DNA from: Lachnospiraceae bacterium 10-1
Lineage (GTDB): Bacteria; Bacillota; Clostridia; Lachnospirales; Lachnospiraceae
Assembly: GCA_000403495.2 (NCBI GenBank)
Contig: KE159820.1
Coordinates: 222,004-286,003, forward strand
Reading direction: 5' to 3'
DNA: 64,000 bases
Numbering within the stretch: position 1 is the first letter of the stretch; each line of letters opens with the position of its first letter. The notes under the pieces are model-generated. The model saw nothing but the letters and a program-made list of their open reading frames with translations. It was not told where the DNA came from and searched no databases. Below, piece after piece: positions 25,971 to 33,393 of this stretch. The position numbers and the translations under genes were made by a program.

Positions 25971-26209
25971 TAGCGCCAATTTTTGTGATTTTGACGCCAG
26001 TTTGTTTCTTCATGACGCCAATGCGGTTGTTTCTGACGCCAGTTGATTTTTTCATGACGCCAAAACGTATGAAATTGACGCCAGTGAAATTTCTCCATTT
26101 TTTCTGTGACGCCACTCCGCTGTCAATTTCCACACCCGTTACGCCAGAACACCTGTTTTTGACGCCAGTTAGTTCTAAATTTTCCATTTTTGACGCCACC
26201 CTGACGCTT
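25971..26209. repeat. Helically phased TGACGCCA repeat array
   Basis: Eight perfect TGACGCCA boxes begin at 25992, 26013, 26034, 26055, 26076, 26107, 26160 and 26191. Three degenerate ones begin at 25971 (TAGCGCCA), 26139 (TTACGCCA) and 26202 (TGACGCTT). Successive spacings are 21, 21, 21, 21, 21, 31, 32, 21, 31 and 11 bp, i.e. multiples of one helical turn, so all boxes face the same side of the DNA. The sequence between boxes is not conserved apart from being T-rich. Candidate roles are iterons of a replication origin, a partition centromere, or binding sites for a relaxosome or regulatory protein. Confidence 0.9.
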
Positions 26210-26220
26210 TTTCTCTCTCC

Positions 26221-26348
26221 CTCAAATACTCCGCTGCCGGCGAGTGTACCGGGGAGTGCGTGCGGTGTCAAGTATTTTAGTCACCGCCGAAAATCCTTGA
26301 CACCGCACACCCTCCCCGGTAGGTCACAGCCAAGCGGAAGTATTTGGG
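26221..26348. repeat. Long imperfect inverted repeat, about 50-bp arms
   Basis: The arms 26221-26272 and 26296-26348 pair over most of their length. The inner part is the strongest: TGCGGTGTCAAG ending at 26272 against CTTGACACCGCA from 26296, and TACCGGGGAG against CTCCCCGGTA. A 23-base loop separates them. It lies between the phased array and the stop of the gene at 26381. It could be a cruciform at an origin, or an RNA hairpin ending the upstream transcript. Confidence 0.75.
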
Positions 26349-26380
26349 GGTGTCGGCTATGAGCCGCACTCTCCACCAGC

Positions 26381-27574
26381 CTACCTTCCTGCTGCGTCAA
26401 GGTAATGTGCGCTCCTGTCAGCCACTATCGAATGTTCTCTTTCCAGACGGTACATCCCTGCCAGTTTCTCTTTCTCTGCTGTTGAAAGAAAATCCGGTAG
26501 CGTCGTTTTTACTGCATTTTCCTTTAACAGATGTGACAGATTGTTGTCCTCTATAGCTTCCAGAAAACAGTCCAGCTTGCCTGCTATAAGCGAAAATGTG
26601 ACTGCATCCCTCTGGTTCTTTGTATTGGATGCCTCATATTTTGCTTCCATTTTCATGGCAGTGAGAAGTTCCCTGGAACACTGCACCGGCTTTTCATGCA
26701 TAAGGGTGTCCAGCATCTTCACCCAATCTTTTTTCATCAGGAGCAGGGAGCCTCTTTTATCGGGCTTGATGTCATTGGCATAGCCGACCATCCCATCTTT
26801 TTGCAGGAAATAACGGGGCAGTCTGAATCTCTTTGCCTGTGCCGCCAGTTCCGGAGTCACCTTTATGTACCCTTCCTTTTTCATCATTTCCCGGAATCGG
26901 GATATGCGTATCTCATCCGGCATCCCAAACAAAAATCTTGTCTGCCGGATTGCCGGGAGCAGTTTTATATCTTCCATCCATGACCGGAAAGCCCTTTTTA
27001 TCTTTACCGGAAGGCTCCGCTCCCTTTTCCTGTGGATCTCCCTCACCGCTGCTGACAGGGAACGCTCATTTTCTGCTTCATAGGTAAGGGTATAGACTTT
27101 CCGGATCATCTGCAAAAGGCTTTCTGCTACACAGGCATACTGGACGGTGTTTACTTTCTCCCCGAATGGTCCTTTGATGTATCGCTCTGTTTTCAATGCG
27201 CCTTTATCTAGCGTTCCGTCCTTATATCTGACGGTGATGGATTTTCCTTTTACCTGCTTTTCCTTTATCTCCATGGCAAGCCTTTTGTTGTCAAGGACGC
27301 TGATATCTGCCCTGCCGGATTCTTTTACATGGACTGCATAGGAAATAGGCATGTTGGAGAAATAGCAGAGCGACTTCGCCAGCAGGTTCTCCATGGTGTC
27401 CTTCAGGTATATGTATTTTTCTTTCAGGCAGAATACCCTCTCCGCATCCCCATGGATCAGGTAATGCCCTTCTCTCTTTAGCTGGTCAAAATCCGATGGC
27501 AGCTTTCCGTCCCCATCTGTGAATGAATGCAGGAACTCCTGTAAATCCACGTCATTCACCCTAAATTCAGTCAA
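26381..27574 (-). CDS. Hypothetical ICE protein, replication/maintenance region
   Basis: A 397-residue soluble, basic protein that I do not recognise. It starts at a TTG with GAGGAGG five bases upstream, which is a strong and decisive ribosome site. It lacks membrane segments and clear catalytic motifs. Features are a beta-rich middle (AMEIKEKQVKGKSITVRYKDGT) and a helical C-terminal half. It lies after the HTH replication-type gene and before the origin-like non-coding region, so a role in DNA processing or replication is plausible, but this is inference from position. Confidence 0.7.
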   Translation of the reverse strand: MTEFRVNDVDLQEFLHSFTDGDGKLPSDFDQLKREGHYLIHGDAERVFCLKEKYIYLKDTMENLLAKSLCYFSNMPISYAVHVKESGRADISVLDNKRLAMEIKEKQVKGKSITVRYKDGTLDKGALKTERYIKGPFGEKVNTVQYACVAESLLQMIRKVYTLTYEAENERSLSAAVREIHRKRERSLPVKIKRAFRSWMEDIKLLPAIRQTRFLFGMPDEIRISRFREMMKKEGYIKVTPELAAQAKRFRLPRYFLQKDGMVGYANDIKPDKRGSLLLMKKDWVKMLDTLMHEKPVQCSRELLTAMKMEAKYEASNTKNQRDAVTFSLIAGKLDCFLEAIEDNNLSHLLKENAVKTTLPDFLSTAEKEKLAGMYRLEREHSIVADRSAHYLDAAGR

Positions 27575-27614
27575 ATTTACCTCCTCGCCTTGTGTTTATT
27601 GAAAATAAAAATAC

Positions 27615-28487
27615 TTATGTACCAGTACCGTATAAATCATGGCTGACTTCCATCCGGTAGTAACTGTCCATGGTCGCCGGGGCATTATACAGTGCTGTCA
27701 GTAAGTATGCCTTGATGTTCCCTACCTTGGTTGTATTCCCGTCAATGCATTCAAAGACGTATTCCAGATGGCTTGAATTAATTTTCAGGAACCGGCTCCT
27801 TACAACTTCCCTTGGGAAGTCGTCTCCTGCGATGCGGATATAAGGACGCTGCGACAGGACAACTTCCAGCACCAGCTCTACCGCTTCATCCATCCGCTGT
27901 TTTCCGTACCGCTCCACAAGGATGCTGTACTCGATGTTTTCACAGATGATCTCCCGGTAAGCGTCTGCAAGACCGATCTTATCAATCCCATCCTGCTGCG
28001 TTATTGTTTCTGGTTCCTCCGGTTTCTCCGGATAGATTGATTGATAAGTTTTTGATACATCTGTATTTGATTGATTAGTATTTAATTGTGCGGTGTTTTC
28101 CTGTTTAGGGTTCCCCTGTACAGATTTTTCCTGTATTGGCTTAACCTGTCTTGGATTTTCCCGTTTAGGTGGGTTTTCTTCCGTTTCCTGCTCTACAGGC
28201 TTTTCGTGTATCGTGTAGGTAATATCCCCAAGACGCCCGTTCTCATAGCGGATGCGCTGTCTGGTGAGATACCCATGATTCTCTAACTCTTTTAATGCGC
28301 TGGTGATCGAGTCCACGCCATCCTTGCAGATACAGGCAAGCCCCTTCGTCGTATAATCCCAATCCTCCGGCAGGGAGAGCATCAGGGATAACAGCCCTTT
28401 TGCTTTCAGCGACAATTCCACGTCACGTAAGTGGTAATTGCTCATGACGGTAAAATCTTTTGTTTTCTCTACTCTGAATATAGCCAT
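27615..28487 (-). CDS. HTH replication-initiator-like protein (DUF6017 type)
   Basis: A 290-residue protein. Residues 1-95 are a winged-helix domain (FTVMSNYHLRDVELSLKAKGLLSLMLSLP, then ITSALKELENHGYLTRQRIR) as in plasmid replication initiators and DnaD-like proteins. A low-complexity Gln/Asn/Lys linker spans about 105-165. The C-terminal 120 residues (CENIEYSILVERYG...NIKAYLLTALYNAP) match the DUF6017-type domain found on clostridial ICEs. It probably binds origin or regulatory DNA. GAGAGGGGG precedes the ATG. With the ParM/ParR pair upstream it gives this ICE a plasmid-like maintenance set. Confidence 0.78.
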   Translation of the reverse strand: MAIFRVEKTKDFTVMSNYHLRDVELSLKAKGLLSLMLSLPEDWDYTTKGLACICKDGVDSITSALKELENHGYLTRQRIRYENGRLGDITYTIHEKPVEQETEENPPKRENPRQVKPIQEKSVQGNPKQENTAQLNTNQSNTDVSKTYQSIYPEKPEEPETITQQDGIDKIGLADAYREIICENIEYSILVERYGKQRMDEAVELVLEVVLSQRPYIRIAGDDFPREVVRSRFLKINSSHLEYVFECIDGNTTKVGNIKAYLLTALYNAPATMDSYYRMEVSHDLYGTGT

Positions 28488-28508
28488 ATCTAAAACCCCC
28501 TCTCCATA

Positions 28509-29042
28509 CTAACGTGCATATCCTCTGTCTCTGCTTTGGTCATGATACAGATGTCCGTCCGGTGTGACTTTCGTGTGTTCCTGCATCTTGATTTCCCCGT
28601 TTTTCTGCCTGCACTGGAATTTTTCATAACCGGCATCCGTCAGGAACAGGCGCACCCGGTCGCCTTTTTCTCCGTCAAAGGACTCTTCCGAAAGCACTTC
28701 AAAGACAACCATATGCCGCACTTCCGGGTCAAAGCGTTCCAGCGCCATGATGTCATGCCCTTTTAACTGTTCCGCACCGGATCTCTGCCTTGCCTCCGCC
28801 AGCAGTTCACCCATAGTCCTTCCCTCTTTGGGCAGGCGGTAGTTTCTGCGGATATCATGTACAACCTCCATGCATTTCCCATCTGTCAGAGGGCGCATCT
28901 TTTCCATAAGGCTCTCCGCTGCCCTGCGCCTGTCCGGGTCTTTGGCATACCGGGAAGCCATCAGCAGCTCATGCATGAGGGCATACCGTTCACTTCCTTC
29001 CGTCTGGTAGAGCATCCGTTTTTCCATTTCGTTTAATTCCAT
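28509..29042 (-). CDS. Hypothetical ICE protein
   Basis: A 177-residue soluble protein. A longer frame begins at 29081, but AAAGGAAAAG before the ATG at 29042 (MELNEMEKR) marks the better start. The N-terminal half is helical and charged. The C-terminal half (HMVVFEVLSEESFDGEKGDRVRLFLTDAGYEKF) reads like a small mixed alpha/beta domain. No family recognised. It sits between the replication-like gene and the segregation pair, 22 bases before the former. Confidence 0.65.
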   Translation of the reverse strand: MELNEMEKRMLYQTEGSERYALMHELLMASRYAKDPDRRRAAESLMEKMRPLTDGKCMEVVHDIRRNYRLPKEGRTMGELLAEARQRSGAEQLKGHDIMALERFDPEVRHMVVFEVLSEESFDGEKGDRVRLFLTDAGYEKFQCRQKNGEIKMQEHTKVTPDGHLYHDQSRDRGYAR

Positions 29043-29161
29043 ATCTTTTCCTTTCTGCATAATCTGCATGAAAAAAGGCACTCATCCAAACAACACAGAA
29101 TGAAATGCCCTCTAACTTTTCCTTTTTCAATTTTATATAAGTTGATGCCTCTGCATCCTGC

Positions 29162-29596
29162 CTATCCACCCATGAAACTGTCCATGAAGTCAAGGGCGGC
29201 ATCATTGATGGTTTCCTCGTCCTGCTTGATTTCTTTCTGCTCCTGCTTCTCCGGCTGTACCGCCATACTCTGCATTCCCGGTGCTATTGGCATATAAGGG
29301 TACATCATTGGAAATGGCGACTGCGAAAAACATTTCTTTATTTCCTCTGCTTCCTTCCTGATGCTCTCCTGCATCTTCGCCAGAAGTTCCTCATTGGTAA
29401 GGTGTACTTCTTCCTTCCGGTCATAATGCCCGATCATTGCCTCTGCGATAATGCTGCTGTAGTCCTGCTTCTTTCCCTCCGGCGGCTCCTCATACCTTCT
29501 TTGTAAAATCTGCCATGCCCTCCGCTCCTCCGGCACGTCCATGTCAAAGCGGCAGGACACACGCTTGATATTCTTTATCGTCTGTCTCGTCTTCAT
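29162..29596 (-). CDS. ParR-like partner of the ParM protein
   Basis: A 144-residue protein directly following the ParM-like gene (gap about 12 bases). ATG at 29596 has GGGGGTG upstream. The N-terminal 60 residues (VSCRFDMDVPEERRAWQILQRR, then SSIIAEAMIGHY) look like the ribbon-helix-helix DNA-binding domain of ParR centromere-binding proteins. The C-terminus is Met/Pro-rich then acidic (NDAALDFMDSFMGG), as expected for the tail that contacts ParM filaments. The ParR label rests on position and this layout, not on strong sequence identity. Confidence 0.65.
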   Translation of the reverse strand: MKTRQTIKNIKRVSCRFDMDVPEERRAWQILQRRYEEPPEGKKQDYSSIIAEAMIGHYDRKEEVHLTNEELLAKMQESIRKEAEEIKKCFSQSPFPMMYPYMPIAPGMQSMAVQPEKQEQKEIKQDEETINDAALDFMDSFMGG

Positions 29597-29608
29597 AAGG
29601 CACACCCC

Positions 29609-30526
29609 CTATCCGCGCCGGATATTGCGTAACCGTCTTTGGTTGGAAAGATATTCATACCCTTTTGCATTGGCATGTATATCCTCAATGAAATGCACCT
29701 TGCTGTGATCCAGTTTTGCGAAATGTTTCATCAGCATTGCACCGCCTCCAAGGAAATGGAGTTTTGCCAGTTCTTCATTATAGCCATACTCCCGTAGCTT
29801 CCGCATGATCTTGTCGGTATAGTCTGTGGCGCATTCCGCTATGGCTTTCAAGTACTTTTCCCCGATATCGGCTGTGCCATCTTTCAGTACTTTTTTGACA
29901 ATACAATCGTCTACAACAGTATGTACTTTGTTTGTAAGTTCGCTCCGCATCTCAATCACACAGCACTCTACACCAAACCGCTCCGTATAGTAGCGGCTGG
30001 AATCCGGCTTCCCATCAACAATAAAGATAACATTCATGGTTCCGTTGCCGATATCCGCCACAATATTAAATCCCTGATAGCTGGGCAGGTCTGCCGCAAC
30101 AGCCGCAAATCCCTGTGCATAGACTTCCACATCCTCAATTTTCACATGGTATCTGGTGTCATTGCACCGGAAGGTCACTTCCTTATTCTTTAATAAATAT
30201 TTCTTAAAACTCTCCGCCTGCTCCCCAAGCCATTTGATAGGAAGCCCCACCGCCAGAATGACGGAAGCGTAACACAATCCCCTTTCCCTCAGTTCCTTTG
30301 CCAGAGCCGCCAGCGTAAGGATATAATAATCTTCATCCCACACTTTATCCATCTGGTACTCCTTGTGCGTGGAGCCGATCTCGTAAAATTTCCCTTCGTA
30401 CTCTACTACCATCCCTGCAAGTTCCGATACGCTTTCCCTCTGGATAATGCCGGATTCAAAAATGTGGTGGGCGGTCTTGATATTACCGTACCCATGGTCA
30501 ATCCCGATCCTGTAAACCTGTTCCAT
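29609..30526 (-). CDS. ParM/StbA-like actin-family segregation ATPase
   Basis: A 305-residue actin-fold protein. The start at 30526 has AAGGAG upstream; the open frame to 30586 runs through a hairpin and is not used. The phosphate-1 motif is YRIGIDHGYGNIK at residues 5-17, the phosphate-2 motif is IVADIGNGTMNVIF in the middle, and the adenosine-motif region is LHFLGGGAML near residue 265. ParM filaments push sister plasmids apart using a ParR-centromere complex. Finding it on an ICE implies that the excised circle is replicated and partitioned. The partner gene follows immediately. Confidence 0.85.
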   Translation of the reverse strand: MEQVYRIGIDHGYGNIKTAHHIFESGIIQRESVSELAGMVVEYEGKFYEIGSTHKEYQMDKVWDEDYYILTLAALAKELRERGLCYASVILAVGLPIKWLGEQAESFKKYLLKNKEVTFRCNDTRYHVKIEDVEVYAQGFAAVAADLPSYQGFNIVADIGNGTMNVIFIVDGKPDSSRYYTERFGVECCVIEMRSELTNKVHTVVDDCIVKKVLKDGTADIGEKYLKAIAECATDYTDKIMRKLREYGYNEELAKLHFLGGGAMLMKHFAKLDHSKVHFIEDIHANAKGYEYLSNQRRLRNIRRG

Positions 30527-30565
30527 AATCTTCTCCTTTTCCTCTACTGGTTTTGTTGCAAAAAT

Positions 30566-30605
30566 ATAAGGACTACCCAAGCACATACACTTGAATAGTC
30601 CTTAT
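30566..30605 (-). terminator. Terminator-like hairpin in the parM leader
   Basis: ATAAGGACTA (30566-30575) pairs with TAGTCCTTAT (30596-30605), with an inner CAAG/CTTG extension. Read leftward it is followed by ATTTTT. It lies only about 40 bases before the parM-like start, so it could insulate or attenuate the operon. Confidence 0.6.
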
Positions 30606-30762
30606 CACGCAATAAAATACTGCGTCTAACTCAAAATTATTCTGTTTCACCTCGCATTTCTTAAAAGCCACAAGATGACCGCATCATGGATGGGCATTTC
30701 TGACTTCTTTGATGTAGGTTTATGATTTTGTCCAGCGCTGTCCTAAATCTCCACCAATGGGC
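30606..30762. other. Possible ICE/chromosome junction region
   Basis: I see no intact gene. The minus strand carries short coding-like fragments with stops (for example GGDLGQRWTKS then a stop, and CGHLVAFKKCEVK), suggesting remnants. This stretch separates the segregation operon from the truncated XRE gene and may contain an attachment or insertion junction. Confidence 0.35.
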
Positions 30763-30930
30763 TTAAATAAATAGGACTGAATCAGTGCAAACCCTTGATT
30801 TTGTGGGCTTCTCTTGATTTAGTCTTATTATAGCAGGTTCATGTCTGGACACTCCCAGTTTTTCTGCCAGTTTTTCCTGTGACATTCCTGCCTGTCTGCG
30901 GACCTCTTTTAATTTTTCACCAAATGTCAT
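30763..30930 (-). pseudogene. Truncated XRE-family regulator
   Basis: The ATG at 30930 has GGAGGTAAGA upstream. The protein begins as a normal XRE helix-turn-helix (MTFGEKLKEVRRQAGMSQEK then LAEKLGVSR). It then departs abruptly after GVSR near 30840 into HEPAIIRLNQEKPTKS, where family members continue with the recognition helix (typically Q-(A/T)-(V/I)-S-K-W-E). The C-terminus is therefore foreign sequence, and the gene was cut by insertion or deletion. The breakpoint may be the edge of the mobile element. Confidence 0.65.
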
Positions 30931-30969
30931 TCTTACCTCCATCCCGAAGCGTTTTGTGCTGAGGGAGGC

Positions 30970-31067
30970 GAGCGAAATGTCAGATTTCGCTCTGCCATCA
31001 CGGAATTTGTAACGCTTCGGTACAAATTCCTGGCTGAATAAATTGCTATCAAGCAATTTATTCAGCC
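30970..31067. repeat. Cluster of three strong hairpins
   Basis: Three stems lie in a row. GAGCGAAAT (30970-30978) pairs with 30984-30992 over a 5-base loop. GGAATTTGTA (31002-31011) pairs with 31021-31030. A perfect 16-bp stem, GGCTGAATAAATTGCT (31032-31047), pairs with 31052-31067 over a 4-base loop. They form the leader of the truncated XRE gene. The frame running through them is not a gene. Confidence 0.75.
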
Positions 31068-31193
31068 TTATCCTCCTGTTTTTCATTTAACTAAACTTGT
31101 TAATTCACATGATAGAAAAATGCACTTTCCATAACAAGAAAGTGCAGATTACATAAATAATATTTTTGCTACTTTACGTGGCATTTATGATTT

Positions 31194-31913
31194 TTACGCG
31201 CTTTGTACCGCTTCTATCTGACAAATGGAGTCAAAAAACGCATCTACCACTACCGGATCAAAATGTGTGCCGGATTCTTCCCTGATAATGCTATATGCTT
31301 TCTCAACCGGCATGGCGTTTTTATAGCATCTCTTCGATACCAGCGCATCAAATACATCAGCTACCGCCATAATCCTTGCACATAAAGGAATAGCTTCTCC
31401 TGCAATTTGATCAGGATAACCTTTTCCATTCCACCACTCATGATGGTATGCCGCCATATCTATTGCAATATTTAAGTAAGAAGATTCCCCCAATTGCTGT
31501 TTGGCCCGCAGCAAAAGATCTCTCCCCTCCGCCGCATGGCTTTTCATGATTTCAAACTCTTCCTCTGTCAGTCTTCCCGGTTTATTCAGTATAAGATCTG
31601 AAACATGAATTTTTCCAATATCATGAAGGGGCGCCGCAACGATCATGTCCGCCATGTACTGGTCTGTCAAAATATCCGGGAATGCTCCCTGCTTTCTTAA
31701 TGTTTTTGCAATGGCTTCCACATACCTGGCAGTGCGTCTTATATGACCGCCTGTGTTGCCATCTCTGCTTTCCACAATATCCGCCATTGTGGTAATAATA
31801 TTAAACTGCATATCCGATACCTGCTCATGATAATAAGATCGTTTATTTCCCTGCACAATCAGCACAATAATTGTAATTGTCAGTATAAAAGCAGTAATTC
31901 CCATAATGCACAT
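31194..31913 (-). CDS. HD-GYP domain protein, C-terminal part of a split gene
   Basis: From the ATG at 31913: one membrane helix (residues about 1-23, MGITAFILTITIIVLIVQG), then an HD-GYP domain. The motifs are GGHIRRTARYVEAI, APLHDIGKIHVSD for the HD pair, AAYHHEWWNGKGYP for the HHExxDGxGYP motif, and ARIMAVADVFDAL. HD-GYP enzymes hydrolyse cyclic di-GMP or related dinucleotides. Here GYP is present but the HHExx stretch reads HHEWWNGKGYP, with Asn in place of Asp. The upstream membrane gene stops with TAA only two bases before this ATG, and there is no ribosome site. It is therefore either a coupled two-gene arrangement or a frameshifted single sensor protein of about 430 residues. Confidence 0.8.
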   Translation of the reverse strand: MCIMGITAFILTITIIVLIVQGNKRSYYHEQVSDMQFNIITTMADIVESRDGNTGGHIRRTARYVEAIAKTLRKQGAFPDILTDQYMADMIVAAPLHDIGKIHVSDLILNKPGRLTEEEFEIMKSHAAEGRDLLLRAKQQLGESSYLNIAIDMAAYHHEWWNGKGYPDQIAGEAIPLCARIMAVADVFDALVSKRCYKNAMPVEKAYSIIREESGTHFDPVVVDAFFDSICQIEAVQSA

Positions 31914-31915
31914 AT

Positions 31916-32494
31916 TTATGCATATTGGCTGGTAAAAATTTTCTCTTTTGTATCTTCTACATTGGCAACCGCCATATTGGAAAAAATCAGCATCAAAATA
32001 CCAACCACACAAAGCAGCCACCGCTCCCAATTATGTAAATGCCGGTGGTTCATTTCTTTTTGAAAAAAATTCCGCCAGCTTTTGCCTTTTATATAAAACA
32101 ATATCAATAAAAAAGCTGTCAATCCCATTATGGCAAAGCTATATAATTGTTTTCCCTCCGCTGACAGAATCAATAAACGTACAGGTAATATTAAAATTGG
32201 AACAAGCAGCCCATCTATAATTCCAGGAATTGGAACACATAAAAGAAATCCTCGCAGCCTGTGCGTTTTCCTTGCAAGGCTGATATTTACTCCCACTGTA
32301 AGCAAAACGAGCAGTGTTGCGTAATCTTTACCAGAAAAAATATAAACCAGAATAATAAGAAACAGACTGGCCAGATAAAAGAGCCTCTGTTTTTTTAATT
32401 CCAGGTCATTTTCAAGAAATACATACTTTTTAATCAAAAAGGCACCTGCATATACAATAAAAATTTCCAAAATATCATTGACAGCATTCATCAT
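31916..32494 (-). CDS. Polytopic membrane protein, probable N-terminus of the HD-GYP sensor
   Basis: A 192-residue protein with about six hydrophobic helices and little else. It starts at ATG-ATG at 32494 with AAAGGG upstream. The sequence stops at TAA at 31916 and the HD-GYP frame restarts two bases later with another helix. A multi-helix sensor domain joined to HD-GYP is a common clostridial arrangement, so these two frames were probably one protein. The membrane part resembles other integral sensor domains but I cannot name the family. Confidence 0.65.
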   Translation of the reverse strand: MMNAVNDILEIFIVYAGAFLIKKYVFLENDLELKKQRLFYLASLFLIILVYIFSGKDYATLLVLLTVGVNISLARKTHRLRGFLLCVPIPGIIDGLLVPILILPVRLLILSAEGKQLYSFAIMGLTAFLLILFYIKGKSWRNFFQKEMNHRHLHNWERWLLCVVGILMLIFSNMAVANVEDTKEKIFTSQYA

Positions 32495-32695
32495 TTGTCC
32501 ACACCCTTTCTGCGCAAGCTATATAATTATACCTGAACTTTTTCTTTATTACCAGAAACTTTTCGTTGCAATACAGTTTTCCGCAGCAATTCAGCCATAA
32601 GATTGTAATAAATGTATGTAGGGCTTACGTTCAGAGCAGTATTAGCATGGACGAACTGCTGTTTCTATGTTATAGTAATAATCGAGGTGGCTTTC

Positions 32696-33124
32696 GTGCG
32701 GAAGATAAGACGGTATATAATCAGTTTCATAATTGTATTATCCATGCTGATTTCCGGAATGTGTTTTGATAATTATAAAGCAGATTCCTCTTTAGATTAC
32801 ATGCCCTTTTCATCTCCTGCAGCCAGCATTTCTTCCTGCAGCACTGATGCGGCAGACAGTGCAATCTGCACCGCAGAAATGCTTGGCATCCATAATATTT
32901 CCTATGTACGACCGGCTACCAGACAAAGCTCTGGTTTAAGGAAAGATATCAAAGCATCCTTTGAGTTTTTATGTGAAAAAGCACAGTCTCATTTAAATTC
33001 TAATTTTCTTATGGCAGCAGGCATTATGCAGTTTCCCAAGTTATACTTTCAGGCTGTCGTCTCAAATTATATCCACAATACAGATAGTAAAAAAGAATGG
33101 CATAGCTACTCTTATTGCCTATGA
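32696..33124 (+). CDS. Small exported hypothetical protein
   Basis: A 142-residue protein starting at a GTG with GAGGTGG five bases upstream; a longer frame from 32612 has no ribosome site. The N-terminus is a clear signal sequence (RKIRRY then IISFIIVLSMLISG), followed by CFDNYKADSS. The Cys is near the end of the hydrophobic core, but the preceding Met does not fit a standard lipobox, so secretion or N-terminal anchoring is more likely than lipidation. No domain recognised. It is one of the few rightward genes, divergent from the HD-GYP pair and followed by another tiny membrane gene. Confidence 0.6.
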   Translation: MRKIRRYIISFIIVLSMLISGMCFDNYKADSSLDYMPFSSPAASISSCSTDAADSAICTAEMLGIHNISYVRPATRQSSGLRKDIKASFEFLCEKAQSHLNSNFLMAAGIMQFPKLYFQAVVSNYIHNTDSKKEWHSYSYCL

Positions 33125-33196
33125 ATCCATAGGCTTATTTGCGTACCCAGATTTTAGCAATTATTAAAATATGTTTTATTTTATGGAGGTAATGTT

Positions 33197-33298
33197 ATGT
33201 TATTTTACAATATTTTAATACTTTTGATTGGTATTGTCGGTGCAATTGTAGGCATCGGCTCTACACTGGCCATCATTGTTGCCCTTTTTGGAACATAG
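33197..33298 (+). CDS. 33-residue single-pass membrane protein
   Basis: ATG at 33197 follows TGGAGGTAATGTT, an excellent ribosome site. The product is 33 residues, almost wholly hydrophobic with Gly spacing (LLIGIVGAIVGIGSTLAII), ending FGT. It is followed by the hairpin terminator at 33336-33364. The ribosome site, membrane-helix composition and terminator together support a real gene. The role is unknown; it could be a small membrane regulator or a peptide acting with the exported protein encoded just upstream. Confidence 0.6.
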   Translation: MLFYNILILLIGIVGAIVGIGSTLAIIVALFGT

Positions 33299-33335
33299 GT
33301 TATCATACTTTCCCGAATTTCAACTATTTATCTAA

Positions 33336-33364
33336 AAAGCTGCCACATAAACCGCGGCAGCTTT
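33336..33364. terminator. Bidirectional hairpin terminator
   Basis: AAAGCTGCC (33336-33344) pairs with GGCAGCTTT (33356-33364), with A/T runs at the base on both sides. It lies between the rightward 33-residue gene and the leftward pgi gene and can serve both. Confidence 0.75.
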
Positions 33365-33393
33365 ACATTCCAGGCTTTTTATTAACTTAACTT

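Noticed and set aside
25971..26209. The regular repeats could be a CRISPR array.
   Set aside because: Boxes are only 8 bp and the gaps 13-24 bp, far below CRISPR repeat and spacer sizes, and no cas gene is near.
25831..26362. Long open frames on both strands through the repeat region.
   Set aside because: They arise because the 21-bp periodic boxes keep a frame open (repeated Gly-Val or Thr-Pro units). No ribosome site or domain is present and the region carries structured DNA.
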